Origin: an uncultured Oscillospiraceae bacterium
Lineage (GTDB): Bacteria; Bacillota; Clostridia; Oscillospirales; Ruminococcaceae
NCBI GenBank assembly: GCA_934446565.1
Contig: CAKSEO010000003.1
Coordinates: 1 to 64,000, forward strand
Length of the DNA stretch: 64,000 nt
Direction of reading: 5' to 3'
The notes beneath the pieces were generated by a model, which had not been told where the DNA came from, searched no databases, and saw only the letters and a list, made by a program, of their open reading frames with translations. This document shows, in pieces, positions 8,266 to 16,152 of this stretch (positions are counted from its first letter, which is position 1; every line of letters starts with the position of its first letter). The position numbers and the translations under genes were made by a program.

Positions 8266-9324
8266 TTATTCAGGCTTGATTACGGTGCGGTATTTTGTCA
8301 CGCGTCCGTTTCCGATTTTCTCGATTTCGCCGGATTTCAGTAATCTGCCGAGTTCAACCTCGACAGTAGTAACGCTGATGTCGGGCAGTTTTTCGCATAT
8401 CTCGCGCTTGGAAACCGGCAGCAGACTGCCCGTTACCAACTCCTCGATTCGCTGTTTCTTGGTGATTTTCCTGTCCTTCAAGCTCGCAAATCTGCTGTCC
8501 AGCTCAAAGTAGCTCATTTTCAGGTTAAACAGGAAGTTGTCGATGAACGGAAAGTAATTATTATCGTTCTCGTGCCAGCGCTCCGAGGACTTCTGAAGCG
8601 ACGTGTAGTAATAATTTTTGTAGGTGTTTATCTGTTCCTCAATCGACACATATTTCCCCGCGCTGAATCCGCATTTATACAGCAAAAGCAGCGACAATAG
8701 CCTTGACATTCTGCCGTTCCCGTCGCGGAACGGGTGAATGCAGAGGAAGTCCAGAATCACGCACGGAATTAGCAGCAGCGGATTGATTTCCGCCTCCGAA
8801 TACGCGTCGTGATACGCAAGAATCAACTGTTCCATCGCCGCGGCAGTTTCGCCCGCGGGAATCGGCGTGAACCGCACGCTGCGTACTCCCAGGCGGTCGG
8901 TTTCCATGATGAAATTGTCCTCCGTTTTGTACTTACCCGCGAGGTCATCGCCGCTCGGCTGGAGGAGAATTCGGTGCAACTCCAGTATGCTTTTTTCGCT
9001 GAACGGAATGTCGAAGTAACTGCCGTGAACAAGGTCGAGCGCGTCGCGGTAGCCTGCGATTTCCAGCTCGTTATGTCCCTGCGGCGCGGTGGATTTGTTC
9101 ACGATGTCGCGGATACGCTTGTCCGTCGTGATTATCCCCTCGATGGCGTTGGAGCTTTTCACCGACTGTATCTTCGCGACGGATTCCATCGCTGAGAATA
9201 CGTCCGCAAAGTCGGTTCGGCGCAGCTCCGCCTTTGCTTTCATCTCGTAGATTGAGGTCGCGGAGTTCATTATGTCGGCGGGAACGCTAATTTTTTTCAG
9301 GAACGTGTAGTCGAACTTTCGCAT
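8266..9324 (-). CDS. Fic-domain protein with C-terminal winged helix
   Basis: Probable AMP-transferase (Fic) that modifies hydroxyl side chains of target proteins. The catalytic motif HPFRDGNGR is intact at about residues 197-205. An N-terminal inhibitory motif of the S-x-x-x-E-G type (SNAIEG, about 57-62) indicates an intramolecular-inhibition (class II) Fic. The last ~70 residues form a winged-helix domain (SKREICEKL...VEVELGRLLKSGEI), as in Fic proteins that may regulate their own gene. The start has AAGGAG 6 nt upstream. A dyad covers its promoter. It is divergent from a second Fic gene. Confidence 0.9.
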   Translation of the reverse strand: MRKFDYTFLKKISVPADIMNSATSIYEMKAKAELRRTDFADVFSAMESVAKIQSVKSSNAIEGIITTDKRIRDIVNKSTAPQGHNELEIAGYRDALDLVHGSYFDIPFSEKSILELHRILLQPSGDDLAGKYKTEDNFIMETDRLGVRSVRFTPIPAGETAAAMEQLILAYHDAYSEAEINPLLLIPCVILDFLCIHPFRDGNGRMSRLLSLLLLYKCGFSAGKYVSIEEQINTYKNYYYTSLQKSSERWHENDNNYFPFIDNFLFNLKMSYFELDSRFASLKDRKITKKQRIEELVTGSLLPVSKREICEKLPDISVTTVEVELGRLLKSGEIEKIGNGRVTKYRTVIKPE

Positions 9325-9352
9325 GAGGTTCTCCTTATGTTGCGGTTTTTCT

Positions 9353-9387
9353 GCATATATTATAGCTTATTATATGCAGATTGTCAA
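9353..9387 (-). promoter_or_regulatory. SigA promoter of the leftward Fic gene, overlapped by a dyad
   Basis: Minus strand TTGACA (9387-9382), 17-bp spacer, TATAAT (9364-9359), all consensus. A dyad GCATATA...TATATGC (9353-9377) spans the -10 and most of the spacer and is a likely operator, perhaps for the Fic protein's own winged helix. Confidence 0.65.
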
Positions 9388-9408
9388 CACGCAATATTGA
9401 GAAATTAC

Positions 9409-9542
9409 TCAATCCGGAATGTTGCGCGCGAACTCCCTCTCGATTTCCGCGGAGTCTATCCAGCCCTTTTCCTGCGCGGAACGTTCGCCCTTTTCAAACT
9501 CGCTCATCAGCCGCAGGAGAGCAACGATTTTCTCATATTCAT
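9409..9542 (-). pseudogene. Antitoxin-like 3' remnant
   Basis: About 43 codons ending in TGA, with no start codon and a stop just upstream of the open part. The sequence (IVALLRLMSEFEKGERS, then EKGWIDSAEIEREF) is like the C-terminal tail of small Phd/StbD/RelB-type antitoxins, in which an acidic helix is followed by a W/V-x-x-x-E-V segment. It lies between the two divergent Fic genes, which may be coincidence. Low certainty. Confidence 0.35.
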
Positions 9543-9569
9543 AAATTCAAAAAATTGTCCGACTGCCGC

Positions 9570-9636
9570 TATCGGCAATTTCAGCAAATAAATTCCCGAA
9601 AACGCTCTTGATTTTTTGCCGATAACGGTATATAAT
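9570..9636 (+). promoter_or_regulatory. SigA promoter of the rightward Fic gene with inverted repeat
   Basis: TTGATT (9608-9613), 17 bp, TATAAT (9631-9636). TATCGGCAA at 9570-9578 is the inverse of TTGCCGATA at 9616-9624, and the second arm lies inside the spacer, a position suited to a repressor site. Confidence 0.6.
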
Positions 9637-9656
9637 ATCCATAAGGAGTTGAGAGC

Positions 9657-10553
9657 ATGAAATATATATCCGTAAAGCAAGCCGCGGAACTGTGGAACCT
9701 GTCCGAACGAAGCGTCCGGAATTACTGCGCACAGGGGCGCATAGATGGCGCGTTCCTGACCGGAAAGACGTGGAATATCCCCGAGAATGCGACCAAGCCC
9801 ACGCGCGCCGCAACGGCAAAGAAAGCGCCCTCCACCCTCGCTGAGATACTCGCGGACGAAATGCATAGCGGCCGCAAAGGCGGTATCTACCACAAGATAC
9901 AGGTGGAGCTGACCTACAACTCAAACCACATGGAGGGCAGCCGACTGACCGCCGACCAGACGCGATACATCTTTGAAACCAACACGATCGGCGTGCTGAA
10001 AGACGAAATCGTCAACGTGGACGACATTATCGAAACGTCCAACCACTTCCGCTGTATTGATTTAATCATCGAGAACCGCAGTAAAAAGCTGTCCGAAGCG
10101 TTCATCAAGGAGCTTCACCGGATTCTGAAATCCGGCACCTCCGACAGCCGGAAAGCGTGGTTCGCGGTCGGGGACTACAAGAAACAGCCGAACGAGGTCG
10201 GCGGCGAGATTACCGCGCTCCCAAGGGACGTCCACGCGGAAATGCGCAGGCTCCTTTCGGATTACGAAAACGGCGCGCCGAAAACCCTCGAGGACATCGT
10301 GGAATTCCACGCGAGGTTCAAAAAGATACACCCGTTCCAGGACGGAAACGGCCGCGTCGGGCGGCTCATTATGTTCAAGGAGTGCCTGCGGTTTGACGTC
10401 GTGCCGTTCATCATCGACGAGAGCATTAAGCTGCTTTATTACAACGGTCTGAAAAACTGGGACACCCAGCACGGGTACCTCATCAGCACCTGCCAGCTCG
10501 CGCAGGACGCGTTTCGGGAAATGATGGGGTATTTTGAAATTACGGAAGTCTGA
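9657..10553 (+). CDS. Fic-domain protein with N-terminal HTH
   Basis: Second Fic AMP-transferase. Residues 1-45 form a helix-turn-helix of the MerR/excisionase type (ISVKQAAELWNLSERSVRNY). The inhibitory motif SNHMEG is at about 89-94, and the catalytic motif HPFQDGNGRVGR at about 225-236. DNA-binding and Fic domains are in the opposite order to the neighbouring Fic protein, so the two are not recent duplicates. AAGGAG precedes the ATG. The gene ends immediately next to the convergent Nif11-like gene. Confidence 0.88.
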   Translation: MKYISVKQAAELWNLSERSVRNYCAQGRIDGAFLTGKTWNIPENATKPTRAATAKKAPSTLAEILADEMHSGRKGGIYHKIQVELTYNSNHMEGSRLTADQTRYIFETNTIGVLKDEIVNVDDIIETSNHFRCIDLIIENRSKKLSEAFIKELHRILKSGTSDSRKAWFAVGDYKKQPNEVGGEITALPRDVHAEMRRLLSDYENGAPKTLEDIVEFHARFKKIHPFQDGNGRVGRLIMFKECLRFDVVPFIIDESIKLLYYNGLKNWDTQHGYLISTCQLAQDAFREMMGYFEITEV

Positions 10554-10835
10554 TTATTTATTCATATAGTCAAGGGCAGCGAAAAACATCTCGTAAACAT
10601 CGTCCCAGCCGTCCGGAGTATCAACTCCACCGCCGTTTACCGAACGGCACATTGCGGCGCAGGTTTCCTCCCCATCGTAGAGAAGTTCAGCCGCAGTTAT
10701 CGGGAATCCCTCGGCTGTTGCCAACTCACAGAGCGCATTCACGGGATTTCTGTCGTTTCTGGTCGCGTCTATTCTTTCGGTAAGTTCTTTATTGTTCTTT
10801 GATTTTTCAAGCAAGAATGTAAGGCTGTCGTTCAT
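10554..10835 (-). CDS. Small Nif11-like protein
   Basis: 93 residues. The first ~55 (FLLEKSKNNKELTERI, then NALCELATAEGFPITAAELL) follow the pattern of Nif11-type leader peptides: a helical F-L-x-K start and an A-x-x-x-G-F/Y-x-I/F-T-x-x-E-L end. After that comes NGGG, which could be a double-glycine cleavage point, then an acidic/aromatic tail without the Cys or Ser/Thr run typical of a lanthipeptide core. No modification enzyme or peptidase-transporter is nearby, so a role as RiPP precursor is only a possibility. GAGGAG lies 7 nt before the ATG. Confidence 0.5.
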   Translation of the reverse strand: MNDSLTFLLEKSKNNKELTERIDATRNDRNPVNALCELATAEGFPITAAELLYDGEETCAAMCRSVNGGGVDTPDGWDDVYEMFFAALDYMNK

Positions 10836-10855
10836 TGTATCACTCCTCGCTTTTC

Positions 10856-10884
10856 ATTTTACCACTATTCTCTATAAAATGCAA
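10856..10884 (-). promoter_or_regulatory. SigA promoter of the Nif11-like gene
   Basis: Minus strand TTGCAT, 17-bp spacer, TAAAAT, 20 nt upstream of the start codon. A strong hairpin, CAAGATGG...CCATCTTG (10882-10909), lies just upstream of the -35. Confidence 0.65.
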
Positions 10885-10913
10885 GATGGCCGCAGCTGCG
10901 ACCATCTTGTTTC

Positions 10914-11004
10914 TTATTTAAGTTCGTTCATTACTTCAGGTCTGAACGGTAACGTAATTTTGAATGCCTGTTCGGTTACCTCAAGCTTATCCACATTTTT
11001 CTTT
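10914..11004 (-). pseudogene. Possible short C-terminal remnant
   Basis: An open stretch of about 28 codons ends VTEQAFKITLPFRPEVMNEL before TAA. This resembles the extreme C-terminus of AlbA_2-type ATP-binding regulators, but it is too short to assign. The rest of 10885-11085 shows no gene; TTCGGATT...AATCCGA near 11036-11056 could form a hairpin. Confidence 0.2.
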
Positions 11005-11085
11005 TACCCCGTTGCGGCACATAGCTTTTCGCCAGTTCGGATTTTTGGTTAATCCGAGTCAGCCATTGTTTTTCTTCCTCTTTTT

Positions 11086-13065
11086 TTATAGTATAGTTTT
11101 CTTAAGGCTGTCCTCGAGGACGGGAGAAAAACCGTCATCGGAATACATCTCATAATGGCAGCCTTCATAACCGATAAGCTTAAGATCCGACAAATCTATC
11201 TCAGACGTATTTTTCACAGGCTTTCCAAATGGTATCGCCTTATCCTTGCGGATAAAGAATACAAGCTCATCAAGTTCGGAATCTACATAATGATGACCCT
11301 TTGAGAGTATTTCGGTCTTGATATTTTTGCAGGACTTCATTCTTACCGCCATCATTTCCTCCGGCAGATAAACGTAGCGCCCCTTTGCATTCTGCTTATA
11401 TACGGGGGCAATCATCAGCTCGTTACCGAGAAGAAGCTGGTCGTCAACCTGCTTTGCCATATCGTCATCGGGGAAATCAAAGGATAGCGGCTTAAACATC
11501 ATTTCCTCATTCAGCGCCGCCCTGAGGTATTCGCTGTAAAGATAGGGAATAAGGCAGTAGCGTATCTTTATCATTTCTGCGGCAGCATTAACATTATCAA
11601 AGCAATAAAGCTCCTGATCTCTTGTGCCAAGGGCGGAGTGGTTTCGGAAAAGGGGTGTAAACAGGGAGTATTGCAGCCAGCGAAGCATTAAATCTTCCGT
11701 CGTATCACATCCAAAGCCGCCCGTATCGCAGCCGGTAAAAAGAAAGCCGCACATATTAAGGGCAGGAAGCTGCTGCATAGACTGGAGTATATGTGACCAC
11801 CAGGATTTGTTGTCGCCCTGCCAGATACCGCCGTAGCGGTGAGCGCCGATATAGGACGAACGGGAGAAGAAAAGCGTGCGCTTTTCGGGGCAGATCTCTC
11901 TAAGCGCTTCAAAGGCGGAGCGTGTCATATTCATTCCGTAAATGTTGTGAACCTCACTGTGATTTACCTGTTCGCCGTTTACATTATGATAAAACTTGTC
12001 GTAATCGCCCTTGTTTCCATTAAGACCCGCAACCATTCCTGTAAAGGTAAAATACTCGTCTATACCCATATTTCCCGAAGTGAGCTTTTCTATTTCCTTA
12101 AGGGTATCGGAAAGCCTGTCCTCGGTGTAGAAAATCGCAGGCTCGTTCATATCGTTCCAGAAGCCCTCGATTCCCATGTTTGTGAGAACAGCATACTTAT
12201 TGCCGAACCATTTTCTTGTCTCGGGATTTAGGAAGTCGGGGAAATGTACCCTGCCCGGCCATACTGCGCCCACAAAATCCTCACCCTCTGCATTCTTGCA
12301 GAAATAGTTATTCTTTACGCCATCCTCGTAAACCTCGTAGCCCTCCTCAATTTTAACTCCTGCGTCGATTATGGGCACAAGGCGTAAGCCCTCTGATTTC
12401 ATATCAGCCGCAAGCTTTTCAAGGTCGGGGAAACGCTCCTTGTCAACGGTAAAATCCTTGTAGCGCTCCATATAGTCGATATCGAGATAAATGCTGTCAA
12501 GTGGTATTCCTGCCTCTTTATACCTTTCGGCAACCTCTCGGATATCTTGCTCTGTTTTGTAGCCCCAGCGGCTCTGTCCGTAGCCAAATGCCCAGAAGGG
12601 CGGAATGTAGCTTCTGCCGATAAGCTGTCGGAATTGCTTTACAATGTCATTTTCACTTTCGCCCGTGATGATATAGACGATAAGGTTCATTGTTTCGGGC
12701 GTTATCTTCATCTCGCTTCTTTTGGTGTAGCCTATGTCGAACTCGATTTCTCCTGCATAGTCGAAGAATGCGCCGAAGAGCTCTTTTCCGCTTACAATAA
12801 TAAAATTATGGGAGCCGTAAAGTGAACGGGTATCCTCCTGATGATTGGGATTGTCATAGTTCCAATTTTTGTACTGCCAGCCACGCTTATTTATGCCTCT
12901 TATCTGCTCTCCTAAGCCATATACAATATCATTTTCGGAAAAAGAATACCCGAAAGAACTGTTATCGTCGGTTTCAAAAAAAGGCGGTTTATCTGTTGAA
13001 GCCTCAATGTCTTTAATAACCGCTTCTGTGGGGAATGGAGTTCCGTAAACATATTTTCTTATCAT
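11086..13065 (-). CDS. Glycoside hydrolase family 31 (alpha-glucosidase/alpha-xylosidase type)
   Basis: A 660-residue cytoplasmic GH31 enzyme (no signal peptide). The nucleophile motif WNDMNEP is at about residues 303-309 and the acid/base region RYGGIWQGDNKSWW at about 404-417. An N-terminal beta-sandwich and C-terminal beta domain complete the family pattern. Family members hydrolyse alpha-glucosides or alpha-xylosides; the substrate cannot be fixed from sequence. ATG at 13065 is chosen because AGGAGG lies 10 nt upstream; the longer frame to 13137 runs through the promoter. It is divergent from an AraC regulator, sharing a promoter region, so it is probably controlled by it. Confidence 0.9.
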   Translation of the reverse strand: MIRKYVYGTPFPTEAVIKDIEASTDKPPFFETDDNSSFGYSFSENDIVYGLGEQIRGINKRGWQYKNWNYDNPNHQEDTRSLYGSHNFIIVSGKELFGAFFDYAGEIEFDIGYTKRSEMKITPETMNLIVYIITGESENDIVKQFRQLIGRSYIPPFWAFGYGQSRWGYKTEQDIREVAERYKEAGIPLDSIYLDIDYMERYKDFTVDKERFPDLEKLAADMKSEGLRLVPIIDAGVKIEEGYEVYEDGVKNNYFCKNAEGEDFVGAVWPGRVHFPDFLNPETRKWFGNKYAVLTNMGIEGFWNDMNEPAIFYTEDRLSDTLKEIEKLTSGNMGIDEYFTFTGMVAGLNGNKGDYDKFYHNVNGEQVNHSEVHNIYGMNMTRSAFEALREICPEKRTLFFSRSSYIGAHRYGGIWQGDNKSWWSHILQSMQQLPALNMCGFLFTGCDTGGFGCDTTEDLMLRWLQYSLFTPLFRNHSALGTRDQELYCFDNVNAAAEMIKIRYCLIPYLYSEYLRAALNEEMMFKPLSFDFPDDDMAKQVDDQLLLGNELMIAPVYKQNAKGRYVYLPEEMMAVRMKSCKNIKTEILSKGHHYVDSELDELVFFIRKDKAIPFGKPVKNTSEIDLSDLKLIGYEGCHYEMYSDDGFSPVLEDSLKKTIL

Positions 13066-13091
13066 AGTGGCGTTACCTCCTGAAATATGGG

Positions 13092-13120
13092 TTGAATATA
13101 TTCTCTCTATATGATATAAT
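13092..13120 (+). promoter_or_regulatory. Promoter of the AraC-type regulator gene
   Basis: TTGAAT, 17-bp spacer, TATAAT (13115-13120). The -10 overlaps the -10 of the opposite GH31 promoter base for base. Confidence 0.6.
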
Positions 13121-13144
13121 ACTATAAAAACAGACAATAATCAA
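13116..13144 (-). promoter_or_regulatory. Promoter of the GH31 gene
   Basis: Minus strand TTGATT (13144-13139), 17-bp spacer, TATTAT (13121-13116), about 50 nt upstream of the GH31 start. Confidence 0.6.
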
Positions 13145-13193
13145 GTGATATTCTACTGAAAGCTGATACTATCCTATTTACAGAGGTGGCTTT

Positions 13194-14057
13194 ATGAACA
13201 AAAACAGCGCCAGAGAAAACCGTGTACACAGTTCGGAAACAAAACCATACAGCTACTACGAATGCAGTATTCCGGACGGTTTCGTCTGCGTTCCCATGCA
13301 TTGGCACAGCGAATTTGAGCTGAACTATATCCGTGAAGGCTCGGCAGAGTTTATCTGCGGCGAAAAGAGGTTCAACTCCTCAAAGGGCGACATAATCATC
13401 ACTCAGCCGAACATTTTGCACTCGATTTACCCTCATGAAAACACACGGCAGGTATATGACACCCTCGTTTTCAGCAGCGAGCTTTTCGGCGGCTCGGAGC
13501 AGGACAGGTATTTCGCAGAGTGTATCCGTCCTCTGATTAACGGTAGTATGCGGCTGCCGATGCGAATTACGCCCGCTCACTGCTATTATTCGGAGCTTTC
13601 CCTTTCGGCAGAAAACATATTTTCCTGCGCACGCGGTGATTCTCCGCAGCTGGATATGCTTTTACGAAGCGAGATAATGCGGTTTTTCTGGCTGCTCGAA
13701 ACAGAAGCGAAAGCTGCGGCTGTTCATACAGACAGCGTTATTCGCCCCGCTCTGGAATATATAGCGGAGCATTACTCCGAGTGCATAACGATAAGCTGCC
13801 TCGCCACCGCCGTTCATCTCAGCGAAAGCTATTTTATGAACAGGTTCAAGGAATATGTGGGACTAAGTGCAATCGAGTATATCACACATTTCAGAATAGA
13901 AAAAGCCTGCAAGGAGCTTGCAGGCACAAATAAAAGCGTAATGGAAATAGCATTTGAGTGCGGATTCTCCAACCTCTCAAATTTTAATCGGCAGTTCAGG
14001 CGGATAGCAGGCTGTTCGCCGACCGAATACCGTAAAAGGCAGGTAATCAGCCGTTAA
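13194..14057 (+). CDS. AraC-family transcriptional regulator
   Basis: 287 residues: an N-terminal cupin-like sensor (MHWHSEFELNYIREGSAEF at about 31-50) and two C-terminal helix-turn-helices (ISCLATAVHLSESYFMNRFK and the later MEIAFECGFSNLSNFNRQFR). AGAGGTGG precedes the ATG. It is divergent from the GH31 gene, sharing overlapping promoters, and its 3' end overlaps the convergent kinase gene by 11 nt. By position it most likely activates the GH31 gene in response to a sugar. Confidence 0.9.
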   Translation: MNKNSARENRVHSSETKPYSYYECSIPDGFVCVPMHWHSEFELNYIREGSAEFICGEKRFNSSKGDIIITQPNILHSIYPHENTRQVYDTLVFSSELFGGSEQDRYFAECIRPLINGSMRLPMRITPAHCYYSELSLSAENIFSCARGDSPQLDMLLRSEIMRFFWLLETEAKAAAVHTDSVIRPALEYIAEHYSECITISCLATAVHLSESYFMNRFKEYVGLSAIEYITHFRIEKACKELAGTNKSVMEIAFECGFSNLSNFNRQFRRIAGCSPTEYRKRQVISR

Positions 14058-15003
14058 TAATGCGGTCTATCTCCGCTTTTTCGGGCATTACCTTCAGTGC
14101 GCCCCGTCTTCCTGTAATAAGCGACGCTGCCGCATTTGCGAAGCTAAGCAGCTCGGAAAGCTGCTCTTTATTCAGCTGAATACCGTTTTCGCTGATATAG
14201 TTCAGCGCACAGCCCATAAATGTATCGCCTGCGCCCGTTGTATCAACAACATTGGTATTATCGTAAGCGGGAGCTGATACAAGTGCGCTGCCACAGTAGG
14301 CTTTGCTGCCGTTTCTTCCCATTGTTGCAAGCACAAGCGGAACTCCATACTCTCTTATAATAGCGAAAACGCCCTTGTCGATGTCCTTTTCTCCCGTCAG
14401 GAACTCGATTTCGTTATCGGATATTTTAAGAATATCGCATACCGAAATACCGTATTTCATAGCCTCTTTTGCGTCCTCAAGGCTCTCCCACAGCGGTTCA
14501 CGGAGATTCGGGTCAAAGGAAATAAGCGCGCCGCTTTCCTTTGCGGTATTTATTGCACTAACGGTAGCAGCCCGGTTTCCTTCATGGGTCATTGACAGCG
14601 TTCCGAAATGAAATATCCCGGCATTTCCGATAATATCGCTGTTTACCTCGGAAACGGTCAGCATCATATCCGCACCGGGGCTTCTGTAAAAGCTGAAATC
14701 CCTGTCGCCGTCGGGCTTTTTATGCACAAATGCAAGAGTAGTGTGAACATCTTCATCGAAAACAAGTCCCTCTGCGCCGATGCCGCATTTTTCAATTACC
14801 TCGGACAGCATTTTTCCGAAGCTGTCATTTCCGACCTTTCCGATAAAAGCCGTTTTCTTTCCGAGCTTTGCGAGCATAGCGAGGACGTTGCAGGGCGCAC
14901 CGCCGGGGTTAGCTTCAAGCAGGGGATTGCCCTGTTCGCTTATTCCGTTTTCGGTAAAATCAATCAGAAGCTCGCCCAGAGCGACAACATCATATTTTTT
15001 CAT
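14047..15003 (-). CDS. PfkB-family carbohydrate kinase, probable fructokinase
   Basis: A 318-residue ribokinase-fold sugar kinase. It has the N-terminal GE-L-IDF element, the NPGGAPCN substrate motif (about 32-39) and the C-terminal anion-hole/catalytic signature DTTGAGDTFMG (about 250-260). Length and motifs fit bacterial fructokinases. It is the last gene of the operon that contains sucrose phosphorylase, whose products are glucose-1-phosphate and fructose, so phosphorylating fructose is the natural role. GGAGG lies 6 nt before the ATG. The galT stub lies immediately upstream. Confidence 0.85.
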   Translation of the reverse strand: MKKYDVVALGELLIDFTENGISEQGNPLLEANPGGAPCNVLAMLAKLGKKTAFIGKVGNDSFGKMLSEVIEKCGIGAEGLVFDEDVHTTLAFVHKKPDGDRDFSFYRSPGADMMLTVSEVNSDIIGNAGIFHFGTLSMTHEGNRAATVSAINTAKESGALISFDPNLREPLWESLEDAKEAMKYGISVCDILKISDNEIEFLTGEKDIDKGVFAIIREYGVPLVLATMGRNGSKAYCGSALVSAPAYDNTNVVDTTGAGDTFMGCALNYISENGIQLNKEQLSELLSFANAAASLITGRRGALKVMPEKAEIDRIING

Positions 15004-15016
15004 ATCTTTCCTCCGA

Positions 15017-15151
15017 TTATAAGAGTGTGCAAAAACCGGTCAACTGAAAGACTTCCATAAGCTGATTGCGAATGACATAAATATCTTCCTGTGCTATCAG
15101 CTCATTTTTCAAAGCATAGCTTATCAGCCGCTGAATATCATCATAAATCAT
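15017..15151 (-). pseudogene. galT: galT 5' stub (galactose-1-phosphate uridylyltransferase)
   Basis: A 44-codon ORF with its own Shine-Dalgarno AAGGAG, starting 11 nt after the galE stop. It begins MIYDDIQRLISYALKN and continues IAQEDIYVIRNQLMEVFQL, the conserved N-terminus of the Firmicute (class II) GalT, which is normally about 500 residues. After QLTGF the frame ends in TAA, and the fructokinase Shine-Dalgarno follows at once. A deletion has therefore removed about 90% of the gene and joined the stub to the kinase. It is too short to be active. Family recognition is by eye. Confidence 0.7.
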
Positions 15152-15162
15152 AAGTTTACTCC

Positions 15163-16152
15163 TTAATCGCCGTAGCCGTTCGGGTGAGTTTTATGCCAGT
15201 TCCACGCGCTTGCGATAATTTCGTCAAGACTGTCGTGAACGGGCTTCCAGCCGAGAATTTTCTTCGCTTTTTCGCTTGAAGCAACCAGCCTTGCGGGGTC
15301 GCCTGCGCGCCGTTCGGTTTCAACAGCGGGAATCGGGTGTCCTGTGATTTTTCGTGCCGTTTCGATGACCTCGCGAACGGAGTAGCCTACGCCGTTTCCA
15401 AGATTGAAAATATCGCTTTCTCCGCCGTTCATCAGATATTGAACTGCCAGTATATGAGCCTGAGCGAGGTCTGTAACGTGAATATAGTCGCGGATACAAG
15501 TTCCGTCGGGCGTGTCGTAATCGGTGCCATAAATTGAAATTGCTTCTCGCTTTCCGTTCGGCACTTGCAAAATAAGCGGGATAAGGTGACTTTCGGGGTT
15601 GTGTGATTCGCCGATTGTGCCGCTTTCGTCCGCTCCGCAGGCGTTAAAATAACGCAGGGAAACATAACGCAGTCCGTGAGCCGCCGCAGTCCACTTGAAC
15701 ATCTTCTCCATAGCAAGCTTAGTTTCACCGTATGGATTTGTAGGGCAAGTCCTGTCGCTCTCTAAAATTGGGATATTTTCGGGCTCGCCGTAGGTTGCGG
15801 CAGTGGAGGAGAAGACGATTTTATCAATTCCATGACGAACCATTGCTTCAAGCAGAACCTTCGTGCCACAAAGGTTGTTGTCGTAGTATTTAAGCGGGTT
15901 CGTAACGCTTTCACCGACTAGAGAAAAAGCCGCAAAATGAATAACAGCGTCAATTTTCTCCGAGCCGAACAGTTTGTCCAAGAATTCAGTGTTACGGATA
16001 TCGCCTTCATAAAGCTTTGCAGCTTTTGGAATTGCGCTGCGGTATCCCGTTATAAGATTATCCGCAATAATTACCTCGTGACCTGCTTTTACAAGCTCCA
16101 GCGCGGTATGAGAGCCGATGTAGCCTGCACCGCCCAATACCAAAAAATTCAT
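15163..16152 (-). CDS. galE: UDP-glucose 4-epimerase
   Basis: A 329-residue extended short-chain dehydrogenase that interconverts UDP-galactose and UDP-glucose using bound NAD. It has the Rossmann motif GGAGYIGSH (residues 7-15), the SSTAATYG catalytic Ser/Thr region (about 116-123) and the YGETK Tyr-Lys pair (about 142-146), and its length is typical. Its ATG overlaps the galK stop (TAATG), which points to translational coupling; GGAGGG precedes it. Works after GalK and GalT in the Leloir pathway, but galT next door is only a stub. Confidence 0.95.
   Translation of the reverse strand: MNFLVLGGAGYIGSHTALELVKAGHEVIIADNLITGYRSAIPKAAKLYEGDIRNTEFLDKLFGSEKIDAVIHFAAFSLVGESVTNPLKYYDNNLCGTKVLLEAMVRHGIDKIVFSSTAATYGEPENIPILESDRTCPTNPYGETKLAMEKMFKWTAAAHGLRYVSLRYFNACGADESGTIGESHNPESHLIPLILQVPNGKREAISIYGTDYDTPDGTCIRDYIHVTDLAQAHILAVQYLMNGGESDIFNLGNGVGYSVREVIETARKITGHPIPAVETERRAGDPARLVASSEKAKKILGWKPVHDSLDEIIASAWNWHKTHPNGYGD

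Noticed and set aside
13122..13307. Short minus-strand ORF between the GH31 and AraC genes
   Set aside because: It covers the divergent promoter region and the start of the AraC gene and has no ribosome site.
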